Assembly: GCF_029024105.1 (NCBI RefSeq)
Contig: NZ_CP118963.1
Span: 1,984,001-2,048,000, forward strand
Reading direction: 5' to 3'
DNA length: 64,000 nt
Source: Acinetobacter lwoffii
GTDB taxonomy: Bacteria; Pseudomonadota; Gammaproteobacteria; Pseudomonadales; Moraxellaceae
Position 1 is the first letter of the stretch. Each line of letters starts with the position of its first letter. The position numbers and the translations under genes were made by a program. This document shows, in pieces, positions 7,477-16,083 of the stretch. The notes below the pieces were generated by a model. The model was not told the origin of the DNA. It worked only from the letters and a program-made list of their open reading frames with translations, and did no database searches.

Positions 7477-7642
7477 AAGATGTCATCTAGCATGAAGCAA
7501 GCGCTGTGCGTGATAAAAAATTGACTGAACCTACACTGCGAATCTGCCTGTAGCTGATCAGCCTATTCCAGCCGAGTACAACGCAAGTGCAGCACTTCAA
7601 TCAATTTATTAATTTGCGGAACTTTGAGCTGAAATATTTAAG

Positions 7643-7960
7643 CTAAATGTCATGAATAGACATATCTGCCAGTGCACCAAACTTTTCATCAAACGGCGCT
7701 AATTGTTCTTTGACGTATTTGGATCCGCGAAGTTTACGGCCATGCTTATCATAGTATTTATGAAAAAGTGTTTTGAAGGGATAGTACTGTTTTATGCTCA
7801 AGTCTTCCGCCATCTGATTGACCTTCGCTTCAAGCATCTTTTGAGCTACCCCTTGCTCACATTCTTTTGCGGTATCACGAGTTGCTGAAGAACGTTTTCC
7901 ATTGATCATTAGTTCAATGTAGTAGGCCGAACCGCGCTTTCTGGGCTTGGGTAATTTCAT
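7643..7960 (-). pseudogene. Tyrosine integrase N-terminal stub
   Basis: From ATG 7960 the product is 105 residues (MKLPKPRKRGSAYYIELMIN, then SSATRDTAKECEQ and MLEAKVNQMAED). This is the arm-binding and start of the core-binding region of phage-type tyrosine recombinases of the Acinetobacter tRNA-island kind. It stops at 7643, whereas complete enzymes are about 380-420 residues; the catalytic domain with R-H-R-Y is missing. An open frame extends upstream to 8068, but the ATG at 7960 fits the family. It points away from tRNA-Val, whose 3' end is 175 bases upstream, as in tRNA-integrated elements. Confidence 0.7.
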
Positions 7961-7999
7961 GACGTAATTTCCAAAATTCTTGACGTAAACTTGACGTAA
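7960..7999. repeat. Three direct TGACGTAA repeats at the integrase start
   Basis: TGACGTAA occurs at 7960-7967, 7981-7988 and 7992-7999, spaced 21 and 11 bases, i.e. on one face of the helix. They overlap the start and leader of the integrase stub. Possible arm-type integrase or excisionase sites, or an autoregulatory operator. Confidence 0.5.
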
Positions 8000-8135
8000 A
8001 TTTAACGGCAATAACTGCATAAAATACGGGTTTTGCAGATAGTGCGGATAACGGCTCACTTTACTCAAGGCATTAAAAAAAGGCTTTAAGCTACTGTTTT
8101 CGCTTAAAACCCTTATAACATAACGTTTAGAATCT

Positions 8136-8212
8136 TGGTAGGTATAAGCAGACTCGAACTGCTGACCTCTACGATGTCAACGTAGCGCTCTAACCAACTG
8201 AGCTATACACCT
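8136..8212 (-). tRNA. tRNA-Val (anticodon GAC)
   Basis: The minus strand folds as a complete cloverleaf. The acceptor stem AGGTGTA pairs with TATACCT (one G-U), the D arm is GCTCAGTTGGTTAGAGC, the anticodon stem CTACG/CGTAG closes loop TTGACAT with GAC at 8176-8178, the T arm is AGCAG-TTCGAGT-CTGCT, the discriminator is A and CCA is encoded. It reads GUC and GUU codons. The 3' half is a typical integration target, and an integrase stub lies downstream. Confidence 0.96.
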
Positions 8213-8259
8213 AGAATGCTTGGCATATTATAAATTTTTCCGACCGAAAACAAGCCTTT

Positions 8260-10254
8260 TCATTTAGTTTTTAAAACGTCCGCGCAAGTTTTAAGCAAAT
8301 CCTTGAATTTTTTCAATTCTTGTTCAGTTATTGGGGTTCCCGAATAAAGATTTTTTTCAAAAACCTGTATAGCTTGAATAAAGGCAGTCTGGTTTTCAAT
8401 CTGAACCTGTTGAGATAAACGCTGCATCCAGTGATGAAAAGTTTCAGCAGACTGTTTTTTGAGATCGTCAGCTAAAGATTGATTCAGCTGCTGAATAGCG
8501 CGATCTAATGGAGATTGAGCCTGTCGGGCTTTCAGATAAATTCTGAAGACATAGGCCAAAATCAGTAGCACAATATTGCCCAGCAAAATTATGACACTCG
8601 AATAAACTGAACCGAGTCCTAATTTTGATAACCAGCTCTGTTGTGATTCTGCATTATAACCCACCACCTTACTTTGCCATTGGTAGCTGGCATAATCGCT
8701 CCAAACGCGTAGTTTGGTGACCCATAGATTATGCTGCGAGTTCCAGGTCGACTGATTTGCCGATACCCATGCATCCTGAGAAAGCAGATTTTGCATGCCA
8801 TCATCTATACGCTGTGGAGCGATCATCGCGGTTGGATCAAAGCGTTGCCATCTCTGGTCAATCCAGACTTCTGTCCAGGCATGAGCATCCATTTGTCGGA
8901 CTTCCCAGCTCATGCGATCTGGTGCCAACTCCCCACCCTGATAGCCGGTGACGACCCGTGCAGGAATCCCGACATAACGCATCAACATCACGAAACTCGA
9001 GGCATAGTGTTCACAAAAACCTTGCCGGGAATTAAACAGGAATTCATCAATCCGGTTTTGCCCCAGTTGGCCCGGCTTCAGGGTATAAATAAAGTTATTC
9101 TGCTGATACCAATTCAAGACTTGCTGCACATAACGCCGAGGATCTTCCGCACTTTGCGCATATAGACGTTGTGCTAATTGTTGCGCTCTCGGGTCAAGTC
9201 GGCGCTGCACCTGAGTATTCGTTCTTTCGATATATTGCGTTGGCAAAGCCTGAGGATCATATGCTGTCCCGACCCACTGTAACGAAATCGGTTCAACACG
9301 TTGCGTGAGCCGTCTCGGCACAATGCTCCAATCCTGACGGTTATAATAACGGCGTTCCACAGGTATCGATTTTTCCAACCCCATGATCCAGAACACCGAA
9401 GGATCCGCAGCCAGATATTGGTAGTTCCAGCCTGTAGGTACGGGTGAAGTATCCATCGGTTGTCGCATTAAAGGCTGCTGATTGACGAAACTGCTGGTCC
9501 AGCGTTGCCCATCATATTCATCTAGCACCAACGCTCGCCAATAGAGTTCTGAGCGTGGCGGAAGCTTGCTGATATCACCAATAATCCGGAAAGCAAGGGC
9601 ACTGGATTGGGATAATTCAGCAATATCCCCAGGTGACATACTATCGCCAATGCCGGTCACACCCTTATTTTCAGGAATGGGAATATGCCAAAGTGGTGGC
9701 AAGCGCGGAAAGAAAATAAACAGCAAGATAAAAAATGGAACAGCGTACAAGATAAACTTGCCCACATGTTTGGCATCCTGTTGCAATGCTGCGCGCTGAG
9801 TGATCTGCTCCTGCTCAAAATCGCTAGTCTGAATCCGGTACAAACCAATCAGACAGCTGATTAAACACAGCACGATCACAATCGCCATCCCAAAAGATTG
9901 GCTATATAGGAATGAGCTGGCAGCAACAAACAGGGCAAAATTAAACAGAATAATCAGGTCACGTTTATTTTTACTTTCCAGTGATTTAGCAAATAAAAAA
10001 GTAGATAAAACTGCTACCCCAGCCTCAACACCAATAAAACTATGATGGCTCAAATAAATACTGCCGAGTGCCAAAGCCGTCAGTAGAAAAGTGCCCGTTT
10101 TGGGAAATGGCTGCTGACGTTTCAGGAAAATCCAGATACATACAATACTAATCGCAAAAATAATACTGAGTAGAACCGGAATAAATGCCATCTGGGCGAT
10201 GAGAATCAGGCCCAAAGTCAACACAATCGAGGTACGGATTTTTGCATTGATCAT
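8260..10254 (-). CDS. tgpA: TgpA-like DUF3488 / transglutaminase membrane protein
   Basis: A 664-residue protein from ATG 10254 (AAGGCGGG upstream; the frame is open to 10362). The N-terminal ~185 residues carry several membrane helices (DUF3488). The following periplasmic region holds a transglutaminase-like fold with Cys414 (GFCEHYASS), His458 (DAHAWTEVW) and Asp473 (FDPTAM). A further helix near 570-590 is followed by a C-terminal DUF4129-like tail. The family is known as TgpA in Pseudomonas aeruginosa, where it is essential. Third gene of the moxR-DUF58-tgpA operon, 13 bases after the DUF58 stop. Confidence 0.9.
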   Translation of the reverse strand: MINAKIRTSIVLTLGLILIAQMAFIPVLLSIIFAISIVCIWIFLKRQQPFPKTGTFLLTALALGSIYLSHHSFIGVEAGVAVLSTFLFAKSLESKNKRDLIILFNFALFVAASSFLYSQSFGMAIVIVLCLISCLIGLYRIQTSDFEQEQITQRAALQQDAKHVGKFILYAVPFFILLFIFFPRLPPLWHIPIPENKGVTGIGDSMSPGDIAELSQSSALAFRIIGDISKLPPRSELYWRALVLDEYDGQRWTSSFVNQQPLMRQPMDTSPVPTGWNYQYLAADPSVFWIMGLEKSIPVERRYYNRQDWSIVPRRLTQRVEPISLQWVGTAYDPQALPTQYIERTNTQVQRRLDPRAQQLAQRLYAQSAEDPRRYVQQVLNWYQQNNFIYTLKPGQLGQNRIDEFLFNSRQGFCEHYASSFVMLMRYVGIPARVVTGYQGGELAPDRMSWEVRQMDAHAWTEVWIDQRWQRFDPTAMIAPQRIDDGMQNLLSQDAWVSANQSTWNSQHNLWVTKLRVWSDYASYQWQSKVVGYNAESQQSWLSKLGLGSVYSSVIILLGNIVLLILAYVFRIYLKARQAQSPLDRAIQQLNQSLADDLKKQSAETFHHWMQRLSQQVQIENQTAFIQAIQVFEKNLYSGTPITEQELKKFKDLLKTCADVLKTK

Positions 10255-10267
10255 GAATTTACCCGCC

Positions 10268-11173
10268 TTAGGCCTGCGCCAACAATTGTTTGGCTTTCCG
10301 CAGTTGTTCTTCACCTGCACCCTGAGGCAATTCGGCCTGTGGCAAATGCAGACTATACGCACATTGCTGCTGCTCGCATTGCTCGACCAGACCCATCACA
10401 AATTCAAGTTTTTCTTCATGTGACTGACTCGGCATATGTGCATAATGAATCTCGATACTGTGTTCATCCTGATATTGCTCAAAGACTTTGACATACAAGC
10501 CTTGTCCACGCGCAAACTGCTTCCAGGACACCGCCTGCAAGGAATCGCCTGACTGGTAATTGCGCAATTCACGAAACTCATCCATATCCGGTTCAAAACG
10601 GTTAAAGTGATATTTATTTTCTGTGCTAAAAACTTCAGCTTTAGGCGCGACCCAGGCCGAATGCTGATGATAAAGATAGGTCCAGGCTCGAACTAACCCA
10701 AAGGGATAAACCGAATAAATCTGAATCACCGGATAATCAAACTTGCCACGTTGCTCTGCATAAAATGGCAGAATAAATTGCTGTTTTTGTGCATTCAGAT
10801 AAACTTTCGCTAGCTGATTCCCTGCTTTGATATACAAATAGCGGGGGCGAAGCTGCTGCTGTTGAAAATAAAGATGCAGATTCACGCTATGACCGACCTG
10901 CCCCACATCATCTGCGATCAATTCAATTTTCAGGTCATGCAATTGCTTAAAAGTCAGATAAAAACTGATACACAGCACCGCACTGATTAAAAAGCAGAAA
11001 CCTAAAATCAGGTTATTGGCATAGTTCACCCCGGCCACAAAGGTGATGAAGATCAACACCAGATACAGATAGCCCTGCTGATAAATAAATACCAAGACAT
11101 CTTTCTGCGAGAGCTGTTTCTGCTGTGAGAATTGAAAGCGCTTGGCCAGCCATTTTTGCCAGGTTTTATCCAA
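10268..11173 (-). CDS. DUF58 domain protein
   Basis: A 301-residue protein with two membrane helices near 30-75 and a C-terminal DUF58 region. The family signature is visible as EFRELRNYQSGDSLQAVSWK at about 187-206. DUF58 proteins have a von Willebrand-like fold and are nearly always encoded beside a MoxR ATPase and a transglutaminase-like protein, as here. It is presumed to act with them at the envelope; the biochemical role is unknown. It lies 12 bases after the moxR stop. Confidence 0.88.
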   Translation of the reverse strand: MDKTWQKWLAKRFQFSQQKQLSQKDVLVFIYQQGYLYLVLIFITFVAGVNYANNLILGFCFLISAVLCISFYLTFKQLHDLKIELIADDVGQVGHSVNLHLYFQQQQLRPRYLYIKAGNQLAKVYLNAQKQQFILPFYAEQRGKFDYPVIQIYSVYPFGLVRAWTYLYHQHSAWVAPKAEVFSTENKYHFNRFEPDMDEFRELRNYQSGDSLQAVSWKQFARGQGLYVKVFEQYQDEHSIEIHYAHMPSQSHEEKLEFVMGLVEQCEQQQCAYSLHLPQAELPQGAGEEQLRKAKQLLAQA

Positions 11174-11185
11174 GAGAGGACTCCT

Positions 11186-12148
11186 TTAGCTGACCGCAAC
11201 CTGTTGCATCACATTAAACGTTTCAGCTTCACTTAAACCCAGACGATGCGAAGTCACCGCGACAAATACAGCCTGCACATCATCTGGTGTGACAAAAGCA
11301 CGTTGCTGAATCAAAGCATACGCTTGTGCTGCGCGCTTCAAGGCCAGAAGGCCACGCGTAGAAAGTCCATGACGGCTTTTACGGGTTTCTTCTGCTAGAT
11401 CAAGCAAATATTCCTGAATCGCTTCACTGATAAATATCTGATGCGTCAGACTTTGCAGATCCAGAATTTCATCTTCGGTAAAAATATGCGCCAGACTTGC
11501 AATCAGGGCAAAACGGGATTCCTGCTGTAATAACAGTTTTTCTGCATGGCGTGATGGATACCCCAAAGATAAACGCATCAGGAAACGGTCTAGCTGGGAT
11601 TCCGGCAAAGCGTAAGTACCACTTTGGAATAGCGGGTTTTGTGTCGCAATCACCCAGAAAGGTTTCGGTAAGGCATAGCGTACGCCATCAATGGTGGCAT
11701 AGCCTTCTTCCATGGCTTCGAGTAAGGCACTTTGGGTTTTGGGACTACAACGGTTGATTTCATCTGCCAGTAAAATCTGAGTAAAAATCGGGCCTTGTTT
11801 AAACTCGAACTGATGTTCTTTCTGGTTAAACATGTTAATACCGATGACATCACTGGCCAGCATGTCATTGGTAAATTGGATCCGCTGGAACTTTAACCCA
11901 GCCAGATGTGCCAGACTGCTGGCTAATGTAGTTTTACCCAATCCGGGTAAATCTTCAAATAAGACATGTCCGCCTGCAATCAAACAACAGAGTGCCAGTG
12001 TGGTCTGGGCCTGCTTATCCAACACAATGGCATTAACTTCTTCAAAAAAACGCTGGATCTTGGGTGCATAACTTGCAATTTTTTGTTCAAGCACAGTATT
12101 GATGTGTGCAATGTCGTTATTTTCCTTTTGTTTCATGCCCCAGATCAC
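11186..12148 (-). CDS. MoxR-family AAA+ ATPase
   Basis: An ATPase with Walker A GLPGLGKTT, Walker B LLADEINR, sensor I IATQNP and an arginine-finger region LDRFLMR, the standard MoxR layout of about 310-320 residues. Two starts are possible: GTG 12148 with AAGGA seven bases upstream, and ATG 12136 four codons later with a poorly spaced GGGG. I use GTG on ribosome-site grounds. MoxR ATPases act as chaperones for partner complexes; the partners here are the DUF58 and TgpA-like proteins encoded next. Confidence 0.92.
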   Translation of the reverse strand: MIWGMKQKENNDIAHINTVLEQKIASYAPKIQRFFEEVNAIVLDKQAQTTLALCCLIAGGHVLFEDLPGLGKTTLASSLAHLAGLKFQRIQFTNDMLASDVIGINMFNQKEHQFEFKQGPIFTQILLADEINRCSPKTQSALLEAMEEGYATIDGVRYALPKPFWVIATQNPLFQSGTYALPESQLDRFLMRLSLGYPSRHAEKLLLQQESRFALIASLAHIFTEDEILDLQSLTHQIFISEAIQEYLLDLAEETRKSRHGLSTRGLLALKRAAQAYALIQQRAFVTPDDVQAVFVAVTSHRLGLSEAETFNVMQQVAVS

Positions 12149-12190
12149 AATAATTTCCTTAATAAAACATGGCCTAAGATTAACATACAC

Positions 12191-12503
12191 TGAAATTTAA
12201 ATTTTCCCAAAAGATCAATCATCTGTCTGTGTAACTGAATAAATACACTCACTAGAAAATACCGGAATAGATAGAACACACAGAAATGAGATCTAGAAAA
12301 TAAAAATGACCGCTACAGAAAAAGATGTTTTTGAATCAAATATCAAAATACTTATAGGACTTTGCCGTCTCTTGAAAAGACTTATAAATAAAAATTCATA
12401 CTTAAAAGGTATATAAACCCAGATCATTTTTTCGATTTTTATAATTTTTTTTGGAAATAGCTCAACTCATGCAATCAGGGTTATTAGATGGCCTATTCTT
12501 TTA
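12191..12503. other. Intergenic stretch upstream of moxR
   Basis: AT-rich, non-coding on both strands as far as I can see. It must hold the moxR operon promoter; no convincing promoter pair or RNA gene is recognised. Confidence 0.5.
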
Positions 12504-12504
12504 G

Positions 12505-12532
12505 AGAAAAAAAGCGCCCCCGAAAGGCGCTT
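12505..12532 (-). terminator. Intrinsic terminator of the cstA transcript
   Basis: Minus-strand AAGCGCC-TTTCGGG-GGCGCTT followed by a T-run, 15 bases after the stop at 12548. Confidence 0.88.
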
Positions 12533-12547
12533 GCTGTTACTTAACCA

Positions 12548-12850
12548 TTAACATGGACATTTCTTCATACCACTACCCGCGGATGGATAACGCGAATCTA
12601 CACAATGGCGATAGAAAGTCTTAGGATCCATGGGTTCCAGATCCGGGTGATGCTTGCGCATATGCTCCACATAGGTCTGATAATCTGGCACACCGACCAT
12701 CAAACGGAAACTTTGCTGCAAACGTTGCCACAGGGTTGCAATCCGTGACCAGTTTTTCGGGTTCAGGATCAAATCCTTCTGCGACATCACGGTCATTTTG
12801 ATGATTTTATAAATCATCGTTTTCCCGCTTTTGGCAAACTTCAGATTCAT
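12548..12850 (-). CDS. Small YbdD/YjiX-like (DUF466) protein, CstA partner
   Basis: 100 residues from ATG 12850, which has AAGGAG at ideal spacing (the open frame continues upstream into cstA). The C-terminal half carries the DUF466 pattern: VGVPDYQTYVEHMRKHHPD and then RHCVDSRYPSAGSGMKKCPC. E. coli YbdD and YjiX are 65-67 residues and follow cstA and btsT; this one has about 35 extra N-terminal residues. It starts 10 bases after the cstA stop, so the two are co-transcribed. Its precise role is not established. Confidence 0.88.
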   Translation of the reverse strand: MNLKFAKSGKTMIYKIIKMTVMSQKDLILNPKNWSRIATLWQRLQQSFRLMVGVPDYQTYVEHMRKHHPDLEPMDPKTFYRHCVDSRYPSAGSGMKKCPC

Positions 12851-12860
12851 AATATTCTCC

Positions 12861-14960
12861 TTAATGACCTTTCGCTGGCTGAATCTCTTCTGGATCACGA
12901 TAAATCGCTTCTGCCTCATGCACGGTCGGTACCGGACTTGCCAAGGCACGGCGAATCACACCAATCGCAGCGAACAACATCACAAAAGCCACAATCATGA
13001 AGAAAGCACAAAGTGCAGCATTGATCTGGTTCGACATCGCTACCGTCTGCATTTCAGCCATAGTTTTCGCTGGCGCCAGGATTTCATTATTGGCAATTGC
13101 CGTGTTGAAACGGTCAGCTTGAGCAAGGAAACCAATCTTTGGATTTTCATGGAAAATCTTCTGCCAGCCTGCTGTCATGGAAGTAATGAACAGGAATACT
13201 GTTGGGATAATTGTTACCCAGACATATTTCTGTTTTTTCATCTTGAACAGAATGACGGTACCAAGAATGAGTGCCATCGCAGCCAGAATCTGGTTACCAA
13301 TACCAAACAGTGGCCATAAGCTGTTAATCCCGCCCAGTGGATCGACTACGCCCTGATACACAAAGAAGCCCCAGCCTGCCACTGCAACCGCAGTACCCAA
13401 TAGGTTTCCGAAGAAGTTATGCGACTGTTTCACCGCAGGAATCACGATACCCACGGTATCCTGCACCATGAAACGACAGGCACGGGTACCAGCATCTACA
13501 GCAGTCAGGATAAACAATGCTTCAAACAGAATCGCAAAGTGATACCAGAATGCCATCATTTCACGACTGTTGAAAATTTCAGTGATGATATGTGCCATAC
13601 CAATTGCAAAGGTAGGCGCACCACCAGTACGTGACAAAATCGAGTTTTCACCGACTTCTTGTGCCAGTAAGGTCAAGGCTTCAGGCGTTACCACAAAACC
13701 AAGGGTTCGTACTGCTTCTGCTGCACTTTCGGCTGTAGTACCGAGTAATGCGGCTGGTGAGTTAATGGCAAAGTAAATTCCTGGATCCAGAATTGCAGCA
13801 CAGATCAAGGCCATGATCGCCACAAAAGATTCCATCAACATACCGCCGTAACCGATCATGCGGATATCGCGTTCATTGTTGACCAGTTTCGGTGTCGTCC
13901 CCGAAGATACCAAGGCATGGAAACCGGAAATCGCACCACACGCAATAGTAATGAACAGGAATGGGAACATAGAACCTGCGAATACAGGACCAGTCCCATC
14001 AATGAATTTGGTAATCGCTGGCAGTTTCATTTCAGGCATGGCAAACAGGATACCCACGGCCAAACCTGCAATCACGCCAATTTTCAGGAAGGTCGACAGA
14101 TAATCACGTGGAGCAAGCAATAGCCAGACTGGCAATACCGACGCAATGAAGCCATAAATGATCAGCGCCCAAGTCAGTTCAGTGCCAGAAAGTGTAAAGA
14201 ATGGCCCCCAATATGGATGTTGTGCGATGTTTTCACCGTAGATAATGCCCAGCATCATCAAGACAAAACCAATAATCGAGACTTCAGCAATTTTACCCGG
14301 GCGGATAAAACGCATGTAGATGCCCATAAAGATCGCAATCGGAATGGTGGCTGCAATACTGAATACACCCCATGGACTGTTAGTCAGTGCTTTAACAACG
14401 ACTAGCGCCAATACTGCCAGAATGATGATCATCACGCCCAAGGCACCGAGCATCACGATAATACCGGCAAAGGTTCCGAGTTCCTGCTTAGCCATCTCAC
14501 CAAGTGATCGACCGTCACGACGGGTGGAAATAAACAGTACCAGGAAGTCTTGTACCGCACCTGCCAGCACCACACCGACCAGTAGCCAGATCGTCCCAGG
14601 TAAATAGCCCATCTGCGCTGCCAGGATCGGACCGACTAAAGGACCTGCACCGGCAATCGCTGCAAAGTGATGGCCAAATAGAACGCTTTTATTGGTCGGC
14701 ACATAGTCCAGACCATCGGCCAGACGATGCGCAGGCGTTAAACGGCGTTCATTCAGCTCAAATACTTTGGTGGCAATAAATAAACTGTAGAAACGGTAAG
14801 CAATGCTATAGACACAGGCGGCGGCAAGTACCAGCCAGACTGCATTGACATGCTCACCCCGACTCAGTGCCAGAACTCCGAAAGAGACTGCACCCACAAT
14901 GGCTACCAAAAGCCAAATCATTTTCGAAGTCAGCGTCGACTTCTTTTGTAAAGTTTCCAT
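12861..14960 (-). CDS. cstA: CstA-family peptide/pyruvate transporter
   Basis: A 699-residue inner-membrane protein with about 16-18 hydrophobic helices. The CstA family blocks are visible: RFYSLFIATKVFELNERRLT and PTNKSVLFGHHFAAIAGAGP near residues 57-110, and GAISGFHALVSSGTTPKLV near 337. Members (CstA, BtsT) take up pyruvate or peptides under carbon limitation. Start at 14960 has GAGGG upstream. It is followed by its small DUF466 partner. Substrate cannot be decided from sequence. Confidence 0.92.
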   Translation of the reverse strand: METLQKKSTLTSKMIWLLVAIVGAVSFGVLALSRGEHVNAVWLVLAAACVYSIAYRFYSLFIATKVFELNERRLTPAHRLADGLDYVPTNKSVLFGHHFAAIAGAGPLVGPILAAQMGYLPGTIWLLVGVVLAGAVQDFLVLFISTRRDGRSLGEMAKQELGTFAGIIVMLGALGVMIIILAVLALVVVKALTNSPWGVFSIAATIPIAIFMGIYMRFIRPGKIAEVSIIGFVLMMLGIIYGENIAQHPYWGPFFTLSGTELTWALIIYGFIASVLPVWLLLAPRDYLSTFLKIGVIAGLAVGILFAMPEMKLPAITKFIDGTGPVFAGSMFPFLFITIACGAISGFHALVSSGTTPKLVNNERDIRMIGYGGMLMESFVAIMALICAAILDPGIYFAINSPAALLGTTAESAAEAVRTLGFVVTPEALTLLAQEVGENSILSRTGGAPTFAIGMAHIITEIFNSREMMAFWYHFAILFEALFILTAVDAGTRACRFMVQDTVGIVIPAVKQSHNFFGNLLGTAVAVAGWGFFVYQGVVDPLGGINSLWPLFGIGNQILAAMALILGTVILFKMKKQKYVWVTIIPTVFLFITSMTAGWQKIFHENPKIGFLAQADRFNTAIANNEILAPAKTMAEMQTVAMSNQINAALCAFFMIVAFVMLFAAIGVIRRALASPVPTVHEAEAIYRDPEEIQPAKGH

Positions 14961-15077
14961 TCAATCCCTCATATTGTGATGCATACAAATCAGCGTGATT
15001 GTTGTTGTTCGAGGTACTGCTGTTTTCCCTTGCGACTTTACGCCTGTTCTTTTGCTTTTCCTCTACGACTTTGGCAT

Positions 15078-15105
15078 AAAAAAAGGGATGATTTAAATCA
15101 TCCCT
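15078..15105 (-). terminator. Intrinsic terminator of efp
   Basis: A perfect palindromic stem (AGGGATGA / TCATCCCT around TTTAAA) followed on the minus strand by seven T, 27 bases after the efp stop. Confidence 0.9.
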
Positions 15106-15131
15106 CTCGATAATAGTCTATTTTCAAACCA

Positions 15132-15701
15132 TTATGCACGTTCTAAATAGTCACCAGTACGGGTATCTACACGAACGCTTTCTTCTTGCTGTACGAATAA
15201 TGGAACACGTACTACAGCACCTGTTTCAAGTTTCGCTGGCTTACCGCCACCGCCAGAAGTATCACCACGAACACCTGGATCAGTTTCAACGATTTTAAGT
15301 ACGACGAAGTTCGGTGGAGTCACGTTTAAAGGCACGCCATTGAACAACATGATGGTACATTTTTCATTTGAATCGTCTTTTAACCATTTTGCAGCATCGC
15401 TCATTGCTGTTTTATCAGCTGCGATCTGTTCAAAGGTAACAGGATCCATGAAGTTCCACATTTCGCCATCGTTGTACAAGTATTCCATTTCTACTTCAAC
15501 GATATCAGCCGCTTCTAGGTTCTCGCCTGATTTGAAAGTTTTTTCCAGAACTTTACCTGATTTAAGGTTACGTAATTTTACGCGGTTAAAAGCTTGGCCT
15601 TTACCTGGTTTTACGTATTCGTTTTCCATGATTGAACATGGGTTGCCATCAAGCATAACCTTAAGGCCTGACTTGAAATCATTCGTAGAATAATAGGCCA
15701 T
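15132..15701 (-). CDS. efp: Elongation factor P
   Basis: 189 residues, the usual length: an N-terminal KOW-like domain and two OB domains. The modification loop KPGKGQAF places Lys34 at the tip, the residue beta-lysylated in proteobacteria of this type. EF-P rescues ribosomes stalled on polyproline. The gene for its modification enzyme EpmB is encoded divergently 382 bases away. Single-gene unit with its own terminator. Confidence 0.97.
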   Translation of the reverse strand: MAYYSTNDFKSGLKVMLDGNPCSIMENEYVKPGKGQAFNRVKLRNLKSGKVLEKTFKSGENLEAADIVEVEMEYLYNDGEMWNFMDPVTFEQIAADKTAMSDAAKWLKDDSNEKCTIMLFNGVPLNVTPPNFVVLKIVETDPGVRGDTSGGGGKPAKLETGAVVRVPLFVQQEESVRVDTRTGDYLERA

Positions 15702-16083
15702 GACTGGCGCACTCCAAACTTACTAACTTTAATCTATTGATGCTATGGGCTGTTGCGATGTCATTTAGCAAGTCTGACACGAACATTGAGTTGCCACATG
15801 CACATTCATTTGATGTTGCGTATTCTAAATGAGCAATACACTTTGCCGCAATGAAAAAATCCGCTTTCACCCACTCAGGCTGTTTAAGTTACAATCAGAC
15901 ATGAAAATCCTTTGTTTATTCATGTCTTGCTCAACGTTAAAATACCATCAGGCGAGCACCAAGATCAGCATAGCTGAATCGCTCTTTATTTTACAGCGCA
16001 GTGGATTATTGCGCTTCGGCACAAACTGTTAAACTGCGCCCATCAGGCTTTGTCCTCTCACTTATTATTGTTAATCTTCCGGC
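15702..16083. other. Divergent promoter region between efp and epmB
   Basis: No convincing gene. A 67-codon plus-strand frame (15829-16032) has no ribosome site and an atypical composition. The stretch must hold promoters for both genes. Confidence 0.5.

Larger units (their letters stand above)
7013..7642. other. Gene-poor decayed stretch
   Basis: It contains the inverted repeat at 7021 and the remnant at 7309-7540. On the minus strand a 60-codon open frame (about 7086-7265, including VGKVAILIGLSAELKRIKAL) without a good start may be another fragment. No intact gene is visible. Confidence 0.45.

Noticed and set aside
7277..7495. 72-codon plus-strand frame
   Set aside because: Overlaps the more protein-like frame at 7309-7476 and has a poor composition; neither is intact.
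15829..16032. 67-codon plus-strand frame between efp and epmB
   Set aside because: No ribosome site, atypical composition, and it lies in the promoter region of two genes.
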